Assembly (NCBI GenBank): GCA_019637695.1
Contig: JAHBVG010000021.1
Coordinates: 23,484-87,483 of the forward strand
Source: Caldilineaceae bacterium
Lineage (GTDB): Bacteria; Chloroflexota; Anaerolineae; Caldilineales; Caldilineaceae
Length of the DNA: 64,000 nt
Reading direction: 5' to 3'
Shown in pieces: positions 41,803-50,264 of the stretch. The notes beneath the pieces are model-generated. The model saw only the letters and a list, made by a program, of their open reading frames with translations. It had not been told where the DNA came from and did not search any database. A program made the translations under genes and the position numbers. How positions within the stretch are numbered: the first letter of the stretch is position 1; every line of letters begins with the position of its first letter.

Positions 41803-42747
41803 TCAGTAATTCACGATTCTATGCGCCCTGGGCCGGTCCGTGACCGGGCCTTTCACCGGGTCACGGACCCGGCGAGAGCGTAAACCGTGAATTGATGTGA
41901 TCTCAGGGGTGTCGGCATCCTCTGGCTCAATTTTGGCGGCTTCTTTGGATTTTGTCGTCTTCTCCGCAATCATGGCCTTCAAGGTCAAGATGATGCGGGC
42001 GTGGAGCTGACAGACGCGTGTTTGGCTGATATCCATCGCGGTTGCCACCTCGCGCATGGTCAATTCTTCGTAATAGTAGAGCGAGAGGAGGATCTGATCG
42101 CGGCAGGGCAAAGATCGGATGGCCTTAGCAAGGCGCTCGTATAGTTCCGCCTTTTCTACCTCGGCCAGTGTATCCATGGCTTGGGGGTCTTCGAGTAAAT
42201 CGGCCAGCCGCAACTTCTCATCCTCACCACCCTGCATCGGTTGATCCAGACTCAAGAGAACAAAACTCGCATCCAAGAGTACAGTTTGGTACTGTTCCAG
42301 CGTCAGATCCATCTCGGCGGCGACTTCTTCATCGTCGGGGATGCAACCCGGCACGCGGGTGAGCCGCTGGATTACATCCCTGGCTTCACGCACACGGCGT
42401 CGCGCCTGACGCCCCAGCGGATCGAGTTGGCGCAACGCATCCAATACTGCGCCACGAATGCGCATACTGGAGTAGGTCTGAAACGTGAATCCTCGCTCCG
42501 GTTCAAAACGGTTGATGGCGTCGATCAGCCCCAGAATGCCATAGTTGATGAGATCTCCCCATTCGATAGGACCTTCTGGGTTCAACCCCATCCCCCCAAC
42601 GACCTTGTTGACGAGCGGCGCATAGTGAAGGACCAACTTCTCGTGTAGATCGGCGGCGAGTGTTTCCTTATACACGCGCCACAAGGTCAGGATCTCCTCC
42701 TGTTCACCCTGTAGCACTTCGGCAATGGGTTCTTCTGGCTTCACCAT
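41803..42747 (-). CDS. RNA polymerase sigma factor, FliA/WhiG type (sigma-28-like)
   Basis: This 314-aa group 3 sigma factor lacks region 1.1. Regions 2 (LVLHYAPLVNKVVGGMGLN, WGDLINYGILGLIDAINRFE, FTFQTYSSMRIRGAVLDAL) and 3 (LTRVPGCIPDDEEVAAEMDL) are clear. Region 4 (LPCRDQILLSLYYYEELTMR, then EVATAMDISQTRVCQLHARI) is complete. The phrase IRGAVLDALRQLD is typical of the FliA/WhiG/SigB-like group. No flagellar genes are in view, so the regulon is unknown. The last 28 codons (IHGLRSRRVRDPVKG and on) lie wholly in a palindromic repeat at 41806-41895, so the original C-terminus was probably replaced. No anti-sigma gene is adjacent. Confidence 0.9.
   Translation of the reverse strand: MVKPEEPIAEVLQGEQEEILTLWRVYKETLAADLHEKLVLHYAPLVNKVVGGMGLNPEGPIEWGDLINYGILGLIDAINRFEPERGFTFQTYSSMRIRGAVLDALRQLDPLGRQARRRVREARDVIQRLTRVPGCIPDDEEVAAEMDLTLEQYQTVLLDASFVLLSLDQPMQGGEDEKLRLADLLEDPQAMDTLAEVEKAELYERLAKAIRSLPCRDQILLSLYYYEELTMREVATAMDISQTRVCQLHARIILTLKAMIAEKTTKSKEAAKIEPEDADTPEITSIHGLRSRRVRDPVKGPVTDRPRAHRIVNY
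41806..41895. repeat. Palindrome D forming the 3' end of the sigma factor gene
   Basis: Outer arms GTAATTCACG and CGTGAATT, and a core of CCGGTCCGTGACCGGG and CCGGGTCACGGACC. The core is almost the same as in element C at 38712-38794. It is translated as the last residues of the sigma factor. Its ends are uncertain and no target duplication is visible. Confidence 0.65.
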
Positions 42748-43099
42748 AGGATTGTGTCCCTAGGTTGGAAAAGTTCATTCATTCGCTGCACCCTCCATCC
42801 GCCGCAAGCTGGATGCCTGATCCTCAACTATGGGGCCGTTTGTCGATTCTTGCCCCACAAAGACGGCGTGATTTTGGTCGATGATCGTCCCTGGTCGAGA
42901 AATGCCTGATCGCCTTGATTATGGGGTTTTCCTGTACCCATCTACATAAGACATTTGTCTGCCTTGTGTAAATTTCACGTTGTGGAGGCTAGAGTTACTC
43001 TTCTTTCCTATCACCACCTTGAGTGACACTAGGCGCACTGGAACCAAAGCTGGTATACTAGAGTCAGCCGCCCTGGTTATGCACAAGCAAGGAGAATCC
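42748..43099. other. 352-bp divergent region between sigma factor and DUF6504-like genes
   Basis: No gene was found. A TATACT hexamer (43054-43059) may be the -10 of the gene at 43100 (TSS near 43066). Nothing else stands out. Confidence 0.4.
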
Positions 43100-43366
43100 A
43101 TGACCGTTGAAGTGATTGTTGATGAACCGATCCAGATCTTGGTGCGCACGTTGCCTTCGGGCAAGATTGCGCCGACCTCCTTCGTCTGGCGGGATCAAAC
43201 GCGATATGTGAATGATGTGGGCCGCCAATGGGAAGAGCGCATTGAAGGCAAAAGTATACGCGCATTCCTGGTGAAAGCGGTGAACGGCGACACCTACGAA
43301 ATACGCTGGGATCCGGCTGGCGATGCCTGGAGCCTTCACCGGGCCTGGTTGCAGAACATGGTCTAA
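43100..43366 (+). CDS. Small DUF6504-like protein
   Basis: This 88-aa protein begins at ATG 43100 behind AAGGAG; an upstream frame in the same phase lacks a ribosome site. The pattern VDEPIQILVRTLPSGKIAPT, then SFVWRDQTRYVNDVGRQWEE and YEIRWDPAGDAWSLHRAWL resembles DUF6504, where a P-SF-WRGR-Y-V--VLDRW-E core is followed by YEL--D-----W-L-R. These small single-domain proteins have no known biochemical role. It stands just upstream of the ABC export operon but may be independent. Confidence 0.65.
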   Translation: MTVEVIVDEPIQILVRTLPSGKIAPTSFVWRDQTRYVNDVGRQWEERIEGKSIRAFLVKAVNGDTYEIRWDPAGDAWSLHRAWLQNMV

Positions 43367-43493
43367 CCTGCCATCAAAATTGGTTCTGTAGCAGTTTAGT
43401 AAGATTCCTCCGAATCTGGTACGATAGTTGCAGCAGTATGCTACGCCCCGAGATTCCCTGTCTGTATCCATCTAGAACTTGTCGAGATACCCT

Positions 43494-44693
43494 ATGATGC
43501 GCTTCCTTACCCAACTCGCTGCCCTGGTGCTTTCACTGTTCCTGGCGGGCTGTGCCCTTCTGCCTACCGGCAGCACACCCGTTCAAAACCCCTTTGCCGG
43601 TCAACAGCAGAACGAACCTACGCCAACGCCCATCCCAACAGCAATTGTGCCCATGAGACCCACCTATCGGGTGCAAAATGGCGAAATTGTGCGGGCAACC
43701 TCGTTCACAGGACGTGTCGCCCCTGTGGTCACCCACGAACTCTTCTTCCGTTCGGGTGGACGGGTACGCACGCTTTACGCCGCTCGCAATGACATGGTCA
43801 AGGCCGGGGATGTGATTGCCGATCTGGAAATTGATGATCTGGAACGTGAACTTATCTCAGCGCAGCTAAATCTGGAACGGGCTGAATCGCGCCTGGCCGA
43901 AGCTGAGGCCAATCTCGAATTTGATCGACGTACAGCCGAGATCAACCTCGATATCATCAAACTACGCTTAACCGATCTACGGCGGCGCGAGCCTGACAAT
44001 CTCATTGGCCTGGCGATTCAACAAAAACAGGTGGAACTGGCCGAATTGGCGCTGGAACGCTTGGCGTCTGGCGTTGATCCACTGCTGGAAAATGATGTCG
44101 AACGCGCCCGGCTGGCTCTGGAAAAGTTGAACACGGAAATCGATAACGCTCGCGTCATTGCGCCCATCGATGGTCGCCTCCTGACAGTGTCGCTGACGGT
44201 CGGGCGACCGGTGGAGCCGTTTGTGCCTGTGGTGGTGGTAGCCGACACATCAGAACTCGAAGTGACCAGCGATCTCACCTCTTCACAACTTCAGGAACTC
44301 TCCGAGGGCATGTCGGTCGTCCTGAGAATGGTGGGGCGACCGGGCCAGACGCTGACCGGCACAATCCGCCGGCTGCCTTATCCCTTTGGCACGGGCGGCG
44401 GCGCCAGCGTCCAAGATCTGGATCGATCCACGCGTGTCGCCGTCGAGCAGTCGGCTGAGGAGATCGGCTATTCTCTGGGCGATCTAATGCAGATAGAAGT
44501 TGAATTGGATCGCAAAGAGAACATACTATGGCTGCCGCCCCAGGCGATTCGCACTTTTGACGGACGTCGCTTTGTCGTCATCCAGGATGAGGATGCGCAA
44601 CGACGCGTTGACGTGCGGGTTGGAATCCAGACCCCAGATCGGGTTGAGATCGTTGAGGGTTTGGAAGTAGATCAGGTTGTGGTTGGACAATAA
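43494..44693 (+). CDS. Periplasmic adaptor (HlyD/MacA-type) lipoprotein
   Basis: This 399-aa adaptor belongs to a MacAB-like export system. The lipobox LFLAGC follows a short hydrophobic signal. A lipoyl-like beta-hairpin region (TYRVQNGEIVRATSFTG, then SGGRVRTLYAARNDMVKAGD) surrounds a long coiled coil (LISAQLNLERAESRLAEAEA, then LELDE-like heptads to about residue 215). The second half has the barrel domain (NARVIAPIDGRLLTVSLTVG, GDLMQIEVELDRKENILWLP). ATG 43494 or 43497 gives the signal peptide; TTG 43479 is also in frame. The permease gene starts 3 bp later. Confidence 0.87.
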   Translation: MMRFLTQLAALVLSLFLAGCALLPTGSTPVQNPFAGQQQNEPTPTPIPTAIVPMRPTYRVQNGEIVRATSFTGRVAPVVTHELFFRSGGRVRTLYAARNDMVKAGDVIADLEIDDLERELISAQLNLERAESRLAEAEANLEFDRRTAEINLDIIKLRLTDLRRREPDNLIGLAIQQKQVELAELALERLASGVDPLLENDVERARLALEKLNTEIDNARVIAPIDGRLLTVSLTVGRPVEPFVPVVVVADTSELEVTSDLTSSQLQELSEGMSVVLRMVGRPGQTLTGTIRRLPYPFGTGGGASVQDLDRSTRVAVEQSAEEIGYSLGDLMQIEVELDRKENILWLPPQAIRTFDGRRFVVIQDEDAQRRVDVRVGIQTPDRVEIVEGLEVDQVVVGQ

Positions 44694-44696
44694 ACT

Positions 44697-47585
44697 ATGG
44701 GCGCACTGTTACGGACCTGGGCAATTGTTGTCGTCGCTGCAAAACGATTATTGGCGCAACGCTGGTTGGCGCTGGCTACAGTCGCAGGTCTGGTGGCTGC
44801 TGTTGCGCTGGTTATCAGCATTCCACTCTATGCCGATGCGGTTTACTATCGCATCCTGGAGCAGCAGCTTAGCGCGGCCAACAGCAGTGAGTACGTGAAA
44901 CGACCTCCCTTTGTCTTTATGTTCCGCTATATTGGCGCTTTCCACGGTGCATTGGAGCTAGAAGATATCAGCCAGGTCGATACCTATCTCTCTGGACCCG
45001 CTGCCAGGGAACTGGGATTGCCCAGAAGGCGCATTGTCCGCTATATCAAAACCGACAATCTACGCCTCTTCCCCACTGAAACAGTTGCCTACGCCGATGT
45101 GACCGATCCGCTAGAATGGGTGAACATTGGCTTTATCTCGGATCTAGAAGAACAGATTATCCTGGTGGAAGGTACATTCCCGGCGGTCTCCACCGATGCG
45201 AACAGCGCAATGGAAGTCATGTTCAGCGAGAGGATGGCGGATAAACTGGGTCTTCAGATCGGTGAAGAGTATGTTGTCTACCAAAGCACGCGAACCGAGA
45301 CGGGCCGCAGCACCTTTCAGATGCCAATCCGAATTGCTGGCATTTGGCGGGCAGCAGATCCAACCAGCGACTTCTGGTTTTACAACGAAACTGCATTAGT
45401 CGATGTCCTGTTGGTGCCAGAGGAAACGTATATCAACCGCGTAGCGTCATCCATGGTGACGGAAACCTATCTCGCCCTCTGGTACATGGTGATGGATGGT
45501 TCAGATGTCACCACGGCAGAAGTGGGCGGGCTGCTGCGCCGGATCAGCCAGGTGGAACAGCGGGCGTCTACCTTGTTGAGCAACACACAACTCAGCGTCT
45601 CCCCAGTGGATGGCTTGCGCCGCTATCAGCGGTCGGCGGGGTTGCTGACGACGTTGCTCTATGCGTTTAGCATCCCCATCCTCGGCCTGTTGATCGCCTT
45701 CATTGGCCTGGTGGTAGGATTGGCAGTTAGCCGTCAGCGCAACGAAGTCGCTGTACTCCGCAGCCGGGGCGCATCGGTCGGCCAGATCGTGGGGATCTCC
45801 GGGCTAGAGGCGTTGATGTTGGGGCTGCTTTCACTCTTGATCGCCATCCCCTTGAGCTACCTGATCGCCATGCTGATTGGCTCGACGCGTAGCTTTCTTA
45901 ACTTCACCGGCGATGCGGATCTGCGCCTGAATTTCAACGAAACCGCCTTCAACGCCGGTCTTCTGGCAGTCGGGCTCACCTTTTTGGCCCAGGTATTACC
46001 CACCTTTGGCGCAGCGCGCTTTACCATTGTCACCTACAAACAGGAACAGGCGCGCACCTTGCATCCGCCCTGGTGGCAGCGCATGTGGTTTGACCTGCTC
46101 CTCCTCATCCCCGCCGGGTACGGCCTCTACCTCTTGCGCCAACAGGGTAGCATTGCCGTCGGCGGCATGGTGACCAGCCAGGATTCCATCTTTGAAAACC
46201 CTCTGCTCTTTCTAGTCCCGGCCTTGGGGATCTTTGCCCTGGCGCTCTTTACCCTGCGCCTCTTGCCGGGGATCATGAACGCGCTTGCCTGGCTTTCGGC
46301 GCGCACCAACAGCGTCGGCCTGTTGATGGCGAGCCGCTACCTGGCGCGCAACCGTGGACTCTACACTGCGCCGCTCCTCTTGTTGGTTCTCACGTTGAGC
46401 CTTGTCGCCTTTACCACTTCTCTGGCACAAACGCTCGACGACCATCTGCGCGACCGCACCTACTATCAAATCGGCGCGGATGCGCGGCTGATCGAATTGG
46501 GATCCGCGCCGCCGGACACATCCTCAACACCGGGGGCAACTGGCCTTACCCCAAGCGCCGCCGGGCAGCAGCAGATCAGTTGGACCTTTGTCCCGGTGTC
46601 GGAACATTTACGCGCCCCTGAAATTGAGGCGGCAGCGCGCTTCGCCAACTTTGACGGCAGTATTCAGCTTCAGGGCAATTGGCGCACTATTCGTTTCATT
46701 GGCATTGATCGGCTCGATTTCCCCAAAGTCGCTTTCTGGCGGCGAGATTTTGCCCCAGCCACGCTGGGATCGTTGATGAACTCCCTGGCGCTCTCCCATG
46801 ACGCTGTGTTGCTGCCGCGTTCGGTCATGCGCCAGAATGCACTGACTGTGGGCGATACAATCCAGGTGCAGGTGGCCCGTTATGGGGTGCGCAGCCAGAT
46901 GAGCATGAAGGTGATGGGCGAATTTTCCAATTTCCCCACCTGGTACAGTGAGGATGGTCCGATCCTGGTGGCGAACCTGGATTATCTCTTCGAGCAGTTG
47001 GGCGGCGAATTCCCCTATGACGTGCTGGTGAAGACAGTCCCCAATGTGGATTTCCCACAGTTGGCGCGTGATCTGCGCGCCTTTGATATTCAAGTCGTCG
47101 ATTGGCGATCTTCGCAGGCGGCGATTGAGACGGCGCAGCAACAGCCCGAACGGCAGGGACTCTTCGGCGTGTTGTCGGTGGGTTTTCTGGCGGCGGCGAT
47201 TTTGACGGTGCTGGGCTTTCTACTCTATACCCTCTTTTCCTTCCGGCGGCGGTTCATCGAACTGGGGACATTGCGCGCAATTGGGCTTTCCACCGGACAG
47301 ATGGCGGCGTTGCTGGCCTGGGAGTTGGCCTTCCTCGTTCTCGTGGGGATCGGCATTGGGACGCTGCTAGGGGTTTGGATGAGCGACCTCTTCATCCCCT
47401 ATCTTCAGGTTGGCACGCGGCCCATCGACCTGACGCCGCCCTTTATTGTGGGCATTGTCTGGCCGGCTATCTTCCGCATTTACGTACTCTTTGGCCTGCT
47501 CTTCGTGGCGGCGCTGGCAGTACTCGTCAGCCTGCTCATGCGCATGAAGATCTTCCAGGCCATCAAACTGGGCGAGACGGTATAA
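44697..47585 (+). CDS. MacB/FtsX-type ABC transporter permease
   Basis: This 962-aa membrane protein has the double FtsX layout: an N-terminal helix (LALATVAGLVAAVALVISIP), a large extracytoplasmic domain, a three-helix block (LLTTLLYAFSIPILGLLIAF and VVGLAVSRQRNEVAVLRSRG), a second outer domain, and a last three-helix block ending MRMKIFQAIKLGE. The motif RQRNEVAVLRSRGASVGQIV is the family signature following a helix. Both FtsX modules are in one chain. It is linked to two ATPases downstream (2 bp and about 1 kb) and an adaptor upstream. Probable roles are lipoprotein, peptide or antibiotic export; the substrate is unknown. Confidence 0.9.
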   Translation: MGALLRTWAIVVVAAKRLLAQRWLALATVAGLVAAVALVISIPLYADAVYYRILEQQLSAANSSEYVKRPPFVFMFRYIGAFHGALELEDISQVDTYLSGPAARELGLPRRRIVRYIKTDNLRLFPTETVAYADVTDPLEWVNIGFISDLEEQIILVEGTFPAVSTDANSAMEVMFSERMADKLGLQIGEEYVVYQSTRTETGRSTFQMPIRIAGIWRAADPTSDFWFYNETALVDVLLVPEETYINRVASSMVTETYLALWYMVMDGSDVTTAEVGGLLRRISQVEQRASTLLSNTQLSVSPVDGLRRYQRSAGLLTTLLYAFSIPILGLLIAFIGLVVGLAVSRQRNEVAVLRSRGASVGQIVGISGLEALMLGLLSLLIAIPLSYLIAMLIGSTRSFLNFTGDADLRLNFNETAFNAGLLAVGLTFLAQVLPTFGAARFTIVTYKQEQARTLHPPWWQRMWFDLLLLIPAGYGLYLLRQQGSIAVGGMVTSQDSIFENPLLFLVPALGIFALALFTLRLLPGIMNALAWLSARTNSVGLLMASRYLARNRGLYTAPLLLLVLTLSLVAFTTSLAQTLDDHLRDRTYYQIGADARLIELGSAPPDTSSTPGATGLTPSAAGQQQISWTFVPVSEHLRAPEIEAAARFANFDGSIQLQGNWRTIRFIGIDRLDFPKVAFWRRDFAPATLGSLMNSLALSHDAVLLPRSVMRQNALTVGDTIQVQVARYGVRSQMSMKVMGEFSNFPTWYSEDGPILVANLDYLFEQLGGEFPYDVLVKTVPNVDFPQLARDLRAFDIQVVDWRSSQAAIETAQQQPERQGLFGVLSVGFLAAAILTVLGFLLYTLFSFRRRFIELGTLRAIGLSTGQMAALLAWELAFLVLVGIGIGTLLGVWMSDLFIPYLQVGTRPIDLTPPFIVGIVWPAIFRIYVLFGLLFVAALAVLVSLLMRMKIFQAIKLGETV

Positions 47586-47587
47586 CC

Positions 47588-48604
47588 ATGACTGAACCTT
47601 TTATCTTTTGTGATGGATTGGTGAAGATTTATCGGGTAGCTGAGTTGGAGGTCGTGGCGCTGCAAGGGCTGAATTTCTCGGTGCAATCCGGCGAGTTGAT
47701 GGGGATCGTTGGCGCCAGCGGCAGCGGCAAATCCACGCTGATGAATATCCTCGGTGGGCTGGATCGCCCGACAGCAGGCAAAGTCCGCGTTGGGGATCAT
47801 GATCTCCTCAAAATGTCCGAGCGGATGCTCACCCGCTATCGTCGCGAACAGGTGGGGTTTGTCTGGCAGCAGAGCGCCCGTAACCTCGTCCCTTATCTTA
47901 ACGCCGTCGAAAATGTGGAACTGCCCATGACATTGGCCGGCGCGGCGGGTAAATCCAAACGGCAACGCGCCCAAACCCTGCTCGAAATGGTGGGGCTGGG
48001 AGCGCGCATGTCCCACATGGTGGGTGAACTCTCCGGCGGTGAACAGCAGCGCGTCTCGATTGCCGTTTCGCTGGCTAACAATCCGAGCCTGTTGCTGGCC
48101 GATGAACCGACCGGCGAAGTCGATTCCAACACAGCGCAGGTGATCTACGACACATTGCGCCATCTCAACACCGAACTCAAACTGACGATGATCCTTGTCA
48201 GCCATGATCCGGGGATCGCCCGCCATGTGGATCGGGTTGTCTCGATCCGCGATGGTATGCTCTCTAGCGAGACGCGCCGCCAGATGCGCATGGTGCAGCC
48301 CGATGATGTGGACTACAGCGACACACTCGCCGAAACCAACGGCCATCACGAGGAGACCTACGAGGAGTTGGTGGTGCTGGATCGAGCCGGACGGTTGCAG
48401 ATCCCCAAGGAGTTTTTGGAACAGTTCGACATCCGCGGGCGCGCCATCCTTGACGTGACCGAAGATGGGATCTTGATCCGCCCCGCCCCACAGGACCGCG
48501 ACGCGCCAGAATTGGTGATCCGCAAGAGCAGCCTGGAGACAGGATCGCAACCAGCGCGCAAAGGCGGCATCCGTGGCGCATGGCAGCGTTTCCGCCGCAA
48601 GTAG
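47588..48604 (+). CDS. ABC transporter ATPase (MacB/LolD type) with C-terminal AbrB-like domain
   Basis: This 338-aa protein starts at ATG 47588, 2 bp after the permease stop; an upstream frame in phase is discarded because it lies inside the permease gene. It has Walker [10 protein letters not shown] (42-50), Q94 in VWQQS, signature LSGGEQQR (148-155), Walker B LLLADEP (168-174) and His206 in SHD. After residue 225 comes a non-ABC extension with [20 protein letters not shown] followed by [20 protein letters not shown] (261-300), which fits the SpoVT-AbrB swapped-hairpin layout (GR--IPKE--E---I--G------V-D-GI-IRP). The extension may dimerise or bind DNA. Confidence 0.88.
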   Translation: MTEPFIFCDGLVKIYRVAELEVVALQGLNFSVQSGELMGIVGASGSGKSTLMNILGGLDRPTAGKVRVGDHDLLKMSERMLTRYRREQVGFVWQQSARNLVPYLNAVENVELPMTLAGAAGKSKRQRAQTLLEMVGLGARMSHMVGELSGGEQQRVSIAVSLANNPSLLLADEPTGEVDSNTAQVIYDTLRHLNTELKLTMILVSHDPGIARHVDRVVSIRDGMLSSETRRQMRMVQPDDVDYSDTLAETNGHHEETYEELVVLDRAGRLQIPKEFLEQFDIRGRAILDVTEDGILIRPAPQDRDAPELVIRKSSLETGSQPARKGGIRGAWQRFRRK

Positions 48605-48628
48605 AACCGTCTCGCAAAGGATAGATTG

Positions 48629-49375
48629 ATGATCGAACAGACTTTTGCAATACCGCGGGAACTCCGCCGGGCGCCCCGCTCTATCGCCATCGAAACAGCA
48701 GATCTCTGGCGCGTCTACCAATTGGGCCATCAAGAAGTAGCGGCATTGCGCGGCGTCAATATGCAGATCGAACAGGGTCGCTTCATCGCCCTCAAAGGCC
48801 GCTCAGGTAGCGGCAAGACGACGTTGATCAACTGCGTAGGCGGGCTAGATCAGCCGACCAAGGGCGATATCCGCATCTTCGGCGAGTCGATCAGCGGCTG
48901 GAGCGAGAGCAAGCTGACCAAATGGCGCCGGCAGCAGGTCGGCTTCATCTTTCAATCGTTTGGCCTGCTCCCTAGCCTCTCGGCCTACGAAAACGTGGAG
49001 CTGATCCTGCGTATGGGGGGGATGAAACGTAAGGAACGGGACCACCGCACGAAGTATTGTTTGGAGTTGGTGGGGCTGGGTGACCGTATGGATCACCGCC
49101 CATTTGAGCTATCGGGTGGGCAGCAGCAGCGCGTCGCCATTGCCCGATCCCTGGCCAACCATCCCAAAGTCATCCTCGCCGATGAGCCCACCGGCGAATT
49201 GGACAGCAACACCGCCCGCGAGATCCTCAGCCTCTTCCGCACCATTGTACGCGAGCAGAACGTCACCATGCTCATGGTCACCCATGACAGCCTCGTGGAC
49301 GACTACGTTGATCAGATCCTGCGTCTGCGCGACGGGCAGCTTGAGGATCTCTCTGCCCCAGAAGTGACAGCGTGA
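48629..49375 (+). CDS. ABC transporter ATPase (LolD/MacB type), second
   Basis: This 248-aa ATPase starts at ATG 48629; a TTG one codon earlier is possible. Walker A is GRSGSGKTT (57-65), with LSGGQQQR, Walker B VILADEP and MVTHD all present, and [20 protein letters not shown] is the classic MacB/LolD-type Q-loop region. Unlike its neighbour it ends shortly after the ABC core. It may pair with the preceding ATPase as a heterodimer driving the single large permease. It is the last gene of the four-gene operon; a palindromic repeat follows 1 bp after the stop. Confidence 0.92.
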   Translation: MIEQTFAIPRELRRAPRSIAIETADLWRVYQLGHQEVAALRGVNMQIEQGRFIALKGRSGSGKTTLINCVGGLDQPTKGDIRIFGESISGWSESKLTKWRRQQVGFIFQSFGLLPSLSAYENVELILRMGGMKRKERDHRTKYCLELVGLGDRMDHRPFELSGGQQQRVAIARSLANHPKVILADEPTGELDSNTAREILSLFRTIVREQNVTMLMVTHDSLVDDYVDQILRLRDGQLEDLSAPEVTA

Positions 49376-49472
49376 GAATAATGAGTAAGGGGTAATGAGT
49401 AAGGTCGTGTCGAGAGCGAGACACCAATGGAGAACCTATTCCGTTAACAAAATTTACTCATTACTCATTACG
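49376..49472. repeat. Inverted repeat of TAATGAGTAA words between convergent genes
   Basis: The left arm at about 49378-49404 (TAATGAGTAAGGGGTAATGAG) pairs with TTTACTCATTACTCATTACG at 49453-49472. It resembles the elements at 863 and 6146. It separates the ABC operon from the SDR gene and may end transcripts from both sides. Confidence 0.6.
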
Positions 49473-50238
49473 TTCGTAGCGTCTCTGTATGACCATCCAC
49501 CGCCAGCGCCTGCCCTGAGATCTTCGCCCCAGCCGATGAAGTGAGGAAGAGCGCCATGTTGGCGATATCCTCGCGGTCGATGAAGGTGTGCAGCGAGAGG
49601 GTGTTGAGATAGGTTTCGCGCATCTCGTCAAAGGGGATGTCCCGCGCTCTGGCTTTGGCGTCGATCACCCCATCAATGCGCGGACCCGCCACTGGCCCTG
49701 GGCAGATGGCGTTGACACGGATGCCGAAGCTGCCCAGTTCCATGGCCAGCGTCTTGGCGAAGCCGATCAGCGCCCATTTGGAAGCGGCATAGGGCGCACG
49801 TAGCGGATAGCCGAAAAGCCCCGCCGCCGAGGAGATGATCACAATCGAGCCGCCGCCCGCAGCTTTGATCAAAGGGACGGCGCGGCGCGCACAGTAAAAC
49901 GCGCCGCTGAGGTTAATGTCGATGGTGCGTTGCCACGCCTCAATCTCCACATCTTCCACCGCCGCCGTCGGGCCGGCGATCCCGGCGTTGGCGACCAATA
50001 CATCCAACCCGCCCAGATCGCGTTCCACGGCGTCGAACAACTGATCCACCTGCGCGGGATCAGAGACATCGGCCAGGGTTGCGCCCACTTCGGGATGCGC
50101 CGCCCGAAACTCCGCTAATGCCGCCTCATCCACATCGCAAATATGCACCCGATCCCCGCGCGCGAGGAATCCCTCGACCATCGCCCGTCCAATACCGCGC
50201 GCCGCCGCGGTGACCAAGATGCGTTGTTGTGTTGCCAT
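49468..50238 (-). CDS. Short-chain dehydrogenase/reductase (SDR)
   Basis: This 256-aa classical SDR starts at ATG 50238 (MATQQRILVTAAARGIGRAM) with GGGGAG upstream; an earlier in-frame start would overlap prfC. The NAD(P) motif TAAARGIG is a variant of TGxxxGIG. The NAGIAGP motif, the catalytic Ser in VIISSAAGLFG and YAASK in PYAASKWALIGFAKTLA are present. An acidic residue (CDVDE) at the end of beta-2 suggests NAD preference. The closing IDREDIANMALFLTSSAGAK, then GQALAVDGH is usual. The substrate is unknown. Confidence 0.9.
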   Translation of the reverse strand: MATQQRILVTAAARGIGRAMVEGFLARGDRVHICDVDEAALAEFRAAHPEVGATLADVSDPAQVDQLFDAVERDLGGLDVLVANAGIAGPTAAVEDVEIEAWQRTIDINLSGAFYCARRAVPLIKAAGGGSIVIISSAAGLFGYPLRAPYAASKWALIGFAKTLAMELGSFGIRVNAICPGPVAGPRIDGVIDAKARARDIPFDEMRETYLNTLSLHTFIDREDIANMALFLTSSAGAKISGQALAVDGHTETLRT

Positions 50239-50264
50239 CGTTGAAGACTCCCCTCTATCCCCAA

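Noticed and set aside
47480..48733. 417-aa minus-strand frame opposite the ABC ATPase
   Set aside because: Shadow of a complete ABC gene.
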